Below, piece after piece: positions 6,149 through 8,572 of a DNA stretch of 8,572 nucleotides. Source of the stretch: an uncultured Bryobacterales bacterium (lineage in GTDB: Bacteria; Acidobacteriota; Terriglobia; Bryobacterales; UBA6623). The position numbers and the translations under genes were made by a program. The stretch is taken from NCBI GenBank assembly GCA_946887065.1, contig CAMPKL010000119.1:1-8572 (forward strand), read 5' to 3'. The notes under the pieces are model-generated. The model was not told the DNA's origin and made no database searches. It saw nothing but the letters and a program-made list of their open reading frames with translations. The first letter of the stretch is position 1. Each line of letters starts with the position of its first letter.

Positions 6149-7588
6149 GTGCTCGCCAAGGTTCTAGGCGCGATCGAAAGACACCGCATGGCCCAATCGG
6201 GCCAACATTGGGGCGTTGCCGTGTCCGGCGGGTCCGATTCAACGGCGCTGCTGGAAGCTCTCGCGGAACTCGCCGGCCGGATCGGAATTCGCCTCGGCGT
6301 CGCGCACTTCAATCACCGGCTCAGGGGGACGGAGTCCGACGCAGACGAAGCCTTTGTCCGCGAGCGAGCTGCCGCCCTCGGACTATCGTTTGAACGAGAC
6401 GAGGCGATCCCCGGCGAGTCGGACGGCGAGAATCTCGAAGCGACGGCGCGGCGGGCACGCTACGCGTTCTTCGCACGGCTACTCCAGCAAGGGACCTTCG
6501 ATCGCATTGCGACCGGGCATACCCAATCCGATCAGGCCGAAACGGTCCTGTTCCGGGTGTTGCGCGGCACGGGCGTTGCCGGACTGGCGGGTGTACGGCC
6601 TGTCCGGCAACCGGGGATTGTCAGGCCGCTCATCGACGTTAGCCGCGGCGAAGTCATCGAGTGGCTACAGCAACGAGGAAGCACTTGGCGCGAAGACTCG
6701 TCCAACAGCAATCTCCGCTTCTCCCGGAATCGCCTGCGCCGCGACCTGCTGCCGCGGCTCCGCTCGGAATGGAATCCGCGGGTCGAACAGGCGCTAGCCC
6801 GGCTCGGCAATCAAGCAGCCGCCGAAGAAGGCTATTGGGAGAGGGTCGTCGATCAGTCGTTGGAGGCCATCGTCAGGTTTAGGGACTCAAATAGCGTGGA
6901 GATCGACTGCGCTGCTGCCCGAGCCCTCCATCCGGCGGTCCTGAATCGTTGTCTTGAGCGGCTCGCACGCCAATGCAAATCTGCCGGACGCCAGCTCGAT
7001 TCGCAGGCGCTCGACCAATTGAGCGCGATGATCCATCCCTCCGGACCCAAACAAGGGCGTCTGCCAGGGCTCTTCGCTCAACGCTCCTGCGACATCCTGC
7101 TGCTGGGGCAAAAATCGCCTGAAGAGCCGGCCGCCCCTGTCGAGGCCAGTGCCCCCAGCGATATCGCGGCGCCCGACGGCCGTTCGCGAGTTTTGTTGCA
7201 ATTTGCCGGCGGCGGCGCCCCGGCCAGTCAAACTCTTCTCGACTACAACCGGCTCCCTTCCTTACACTTACGTGCATGGCAGCCCGGCGACCGCTTGGCC
7301 GGCGAGGCCCAGCGACCTCTGGGGGAACTTCTCCGAGATTCCCGCGTACCCTCCTGGGAGCGGCAACACTGGCCGGTTTTGGCAGGCTTTTCAGGTCCGG
7401 AGGCTGTCGTGGTCTGGAGCCGCGGCTTCGGCGCATCGAAGGCATTCGCGGTCAGCGAAGCGACGTCTGTGGCAGTGGAAGTAAAGGAGATCGCGGTCGA
7501 CGGGCGGGAGATTCGCCGGATCGAGGACTGGACGAACGGCCGGCGGGACCGCAGGTTTATGACCGGTTCTACTACCGTGGGGCTATAA
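6149..7588 (+). CDS. tilS: tRNA(Ile)-lysidine synthetase TilS
   Basis: This 479-residue enzyme uses ATP and lysine to convert C34 of the CAU-anticodon isoleucine tRNA to lysidine. That changes its decoding from AUG to AUA and its charging from Met to Ile, and the gene is normally essential. The N-terminal ATP-pyrophosphatase domain has the PP-loop SGGSDS (26-31), HFNHRLRG (53-60), ATGHTQSDQAETVLFR (121-136) and EDSSNSNLRFSRNRLR (182-197). A helical middle region and a linker rich in Ala and Pro (322-343) precede the TilS C-terminal domain (about 372-445, with AWQPGDRL and RVPSWERQHWPV). The frame is open back into fabV. The GTG at 6149 is chosen because LAKVLGAIERHRM right after it matches the usual family N-terminus; the ATG at 6188 would delete that helix. 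A weak GAAAG lies just upstream. It lies 26 bases after fabV, probably in the same operon, and is followed by ftsH as in many bacteria. Confidence 0.95.
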   Translation: MLAKVLGAIERHRMAQSGQHWGVAVSGGSDSTALLEALAELAGRIGIRLGVAHFNHRLRGTESDADEAFVRERAAALGLSFERDEAIPGESDGENLEATARRARYAFFARLLQQGTFDRIATGHTQSDQAETVLFRVLRGTGVAGLAGVRPVRQPGIVRPLIDVSRGEVIEWLQQRGSTWREDSSNSNLRFSRNRLRRDLLPRLRSEWNPRVEQALARLGNQAAAEEGYWERVVDQSLEAIVRFRDSNSVEIDCAAARALHPAVLNRCLERLARQCKSAGRQLDSQALDQLSAMIHPSGPKQGRLPGLFAQRSCDILLLGQKSPEEPAAPVEASAPSDIAAPDGRSRVLLQFAGGGAPASQTLLDYNRLPSLHLRAWQPGDRLAGEAQRPLGELLRDSRVPSWERQHWPVLAGFSGPEAVVVWSRGFGASKAFAVSEATSVAVEVKEIAVDGREIRRIEDWTNGRRDRRFMTGSTTVGL

Positions 7589-7589
7589 T
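7584..7589 (+). promoter_or_regulatory. Perfect TATAAT box, candidate ftsH promoter
   Basis: TATAAT matches the -10 consensus exactly and overlaps the TAA stop of tilS (7586-7588). Transcription would start near 7596 and make an ftsH leader of about 280 bases. No good -35 hexamer is found at the standard spacing and there is no TGn extension, so activity may need an activator or another sigma factor. Read-through from fabV-tilS is the alternative source of ftsH mRNA. Confidence 0.35.
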
Positions 7590-7627
7590 AACCAGAATCG
7601 GAATGTTCCGAGCCGGATAAGCGCCCT

Positions 7628-7651
7628 GCCGTCTTGTACTTACGAGGCGGC
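7628..7651 (+). repeat. Ten-bp RNA hairpin after tilS
   Basis: GCCGTCTTGT (7628-7637) pairs with ACGAGGCGGC (7642-7651) around the loop ACTT, giving ten base pairs including two G-U wobbles. A purine-rich run (GAAAGGAGGGAGAGG) follows instead of T residues, so it is not a standard intrinsic terminator. It is the longest simple stem in the ftsH leader. Confidence 0.45.
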
Positions 7652-7813
7652 GAAAGGAGGGAGAGGCCCGGCCTGACAGCGTCGATAAGAGGGGACAGGG
7701 TCAGCGCGTCAGTAGGCTCGAAGGGTCGTCGCTGCTAGGGTTCTCAATGCCGTTGGAACGGCGGCTAAGGTAAATCGCTGGCGAGGGAAGGGAAATTCGC
7801 CGAATCGAAGTGC

Positions 7814-7878
7814 ATGCCCGCGGCGTCTATAAACAGTGAGGGGTTCTGTGTGAGAACCTTCTGCAAGGAACAAGTATT

Positions 7879-7882
<4 letters not shown>
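7814..7882 (+). CDS. Possible 22-codon upstream ORF coupled to ftsH
   Basis: An ATG at 7814 opens a 22-codon frame (beginning [10 protein letters not shown], with two cysteines later) whose TGA at 7880-7882 overlaps the ftsH GTG at 7879-7881 as GTGA. Such four-base overlaps are typical of translational coupling. The only ribosome binding sequence is a weak GAAG three bases upstream. The frame also runs through the terminal hairpin and the ftsH ribosome binding site, so its translation could open them. A frame this short may be accidental. Confidence 0.2.
7842..7858 (+). repeat. Hairpin immediately upstream of the ftsH ribosome binding site
   Basis: GGTTCT (7842-7847) and AGAACC (7853-7858) form a perfect six-base-pair stem around GTGTG, extendable by two G-U pairs to 7860. 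It ends six bases before the AAGGA Shine-Dalgarno (four if the wobble pairs form). Its 3' arm overlaps CCTT (7857-7860), which could alternatively pair with AAGG (7865-7868). Confidence 0.4.
7865..7869 (+). promoter_or_regulatory. Shine-Dalgarno AAGGA of ftsH
   Basis: AAGGA lies nine bases before the GTG at 7879, a normal spacing. It is the clearest ribosome binding site in the window and supports the GTG as the ftsH start. Confidence 0.7.

Positions 7883-8572
<690 letters not shown>

Larger units (their letters stand above)
7589..7878 (+). promoter_or_regulatory. Structured, gene-free leader upstream of ftsH
   Basis: No sizeable ORF lies between the tilS stop and the ftsH start. Several stems can be drawn: CGGA/TCCG (7599-7610), a 10-bp stem at 7628-7651, CAGCGTCGA (7677-7685) with TCGTCGCTG (7726-7734, one mismatch), GCCGTT/AACGGC (7749-7762), GGCGA/TCGCC (7780-7801), and GGTTCT/AGAACC (7842-7858). 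I see no conserved core of RNase P RNA, SRP RNA, tmRNA or common riboswitches. It could be a regulatory 5' leader, an unrecognised small RNA, or non-functional spacer with chance hairpins. Confidence 0.4.

Noticed and set aside
7589..7878. RNase P RNA, SRP RNA, tmRNA or a c-di-GMP riboswitch in the ftsH leader
   Set aside because: I looked for the conserved core sequences of these RNAs and did not find them, so no family name is given.

Overview
The window is ordinary chromosomal DNA, GC-rich and densely coded on both strands. It most resembles Acidobacteriota of the Solibacter/Bryobacter type. That is an inference from the style of the FtsH N-terminus, the short glucan phosphorylase, FabV, PilZ-rich content, GTG starts and weak or absent Shine-Dalgarno sequences. 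No single marker proves it. I see no rRNA, tRNA, CRISPR array, insertion sequence or phage gene.

Layout from left to right. (1) Positions 1-1081, minus strand: two neighbouring PilZ-domain genes. The downstream one is cut by the left edge; the upstream one carries two PilZ domains in tandem. (2) Positions 1082-1244: a divergent intergenic region with an inverted repeat and possible -10 boxes for both directions. (3) Positions 1245-2870, plus strand: a membrane-anchored C-terminal processing protease (S41A/CtpA family). (4) Positions 2867-4564, minus strand: a short alpha-glucan phosphorylase, convergent with the protease and sharing the palindromic stop tetranucleotide CTAG. (5) Positions 4565-4913: a gene-free divergent region. 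(6) Positions 4914-7588, plus strand: fabV (enoyl-ACP reductase), then tilS (tRNA-Ile lysidine synthetase) after a 26-nt gap, probably one transcript. (7) Positions 7589-7878: a gene-free, hairpin-rich leader that begins with a perfect TATAAT overlapping the tilS stop. (8) Positions 7879-8572: ftsH, cut by the right edge inside its AAA domain.

The genes serve separate housekeeping functions: c-di-GMP sensing, envelope proteolysis, storage-glucan breakdown, fatty-acid elongation, tRNA decoding and membrane-protein quality control. The tilS-ftsH adjacency is a widespread arrangement. I found no convincing new multi-gene system. The least explained DNA is the ftsH leader, with several hairpins, a possible 22-codon upstream ORF joined to ftsH by a GTGA overlap, and a possible pairing that hides the ribosome binding site.
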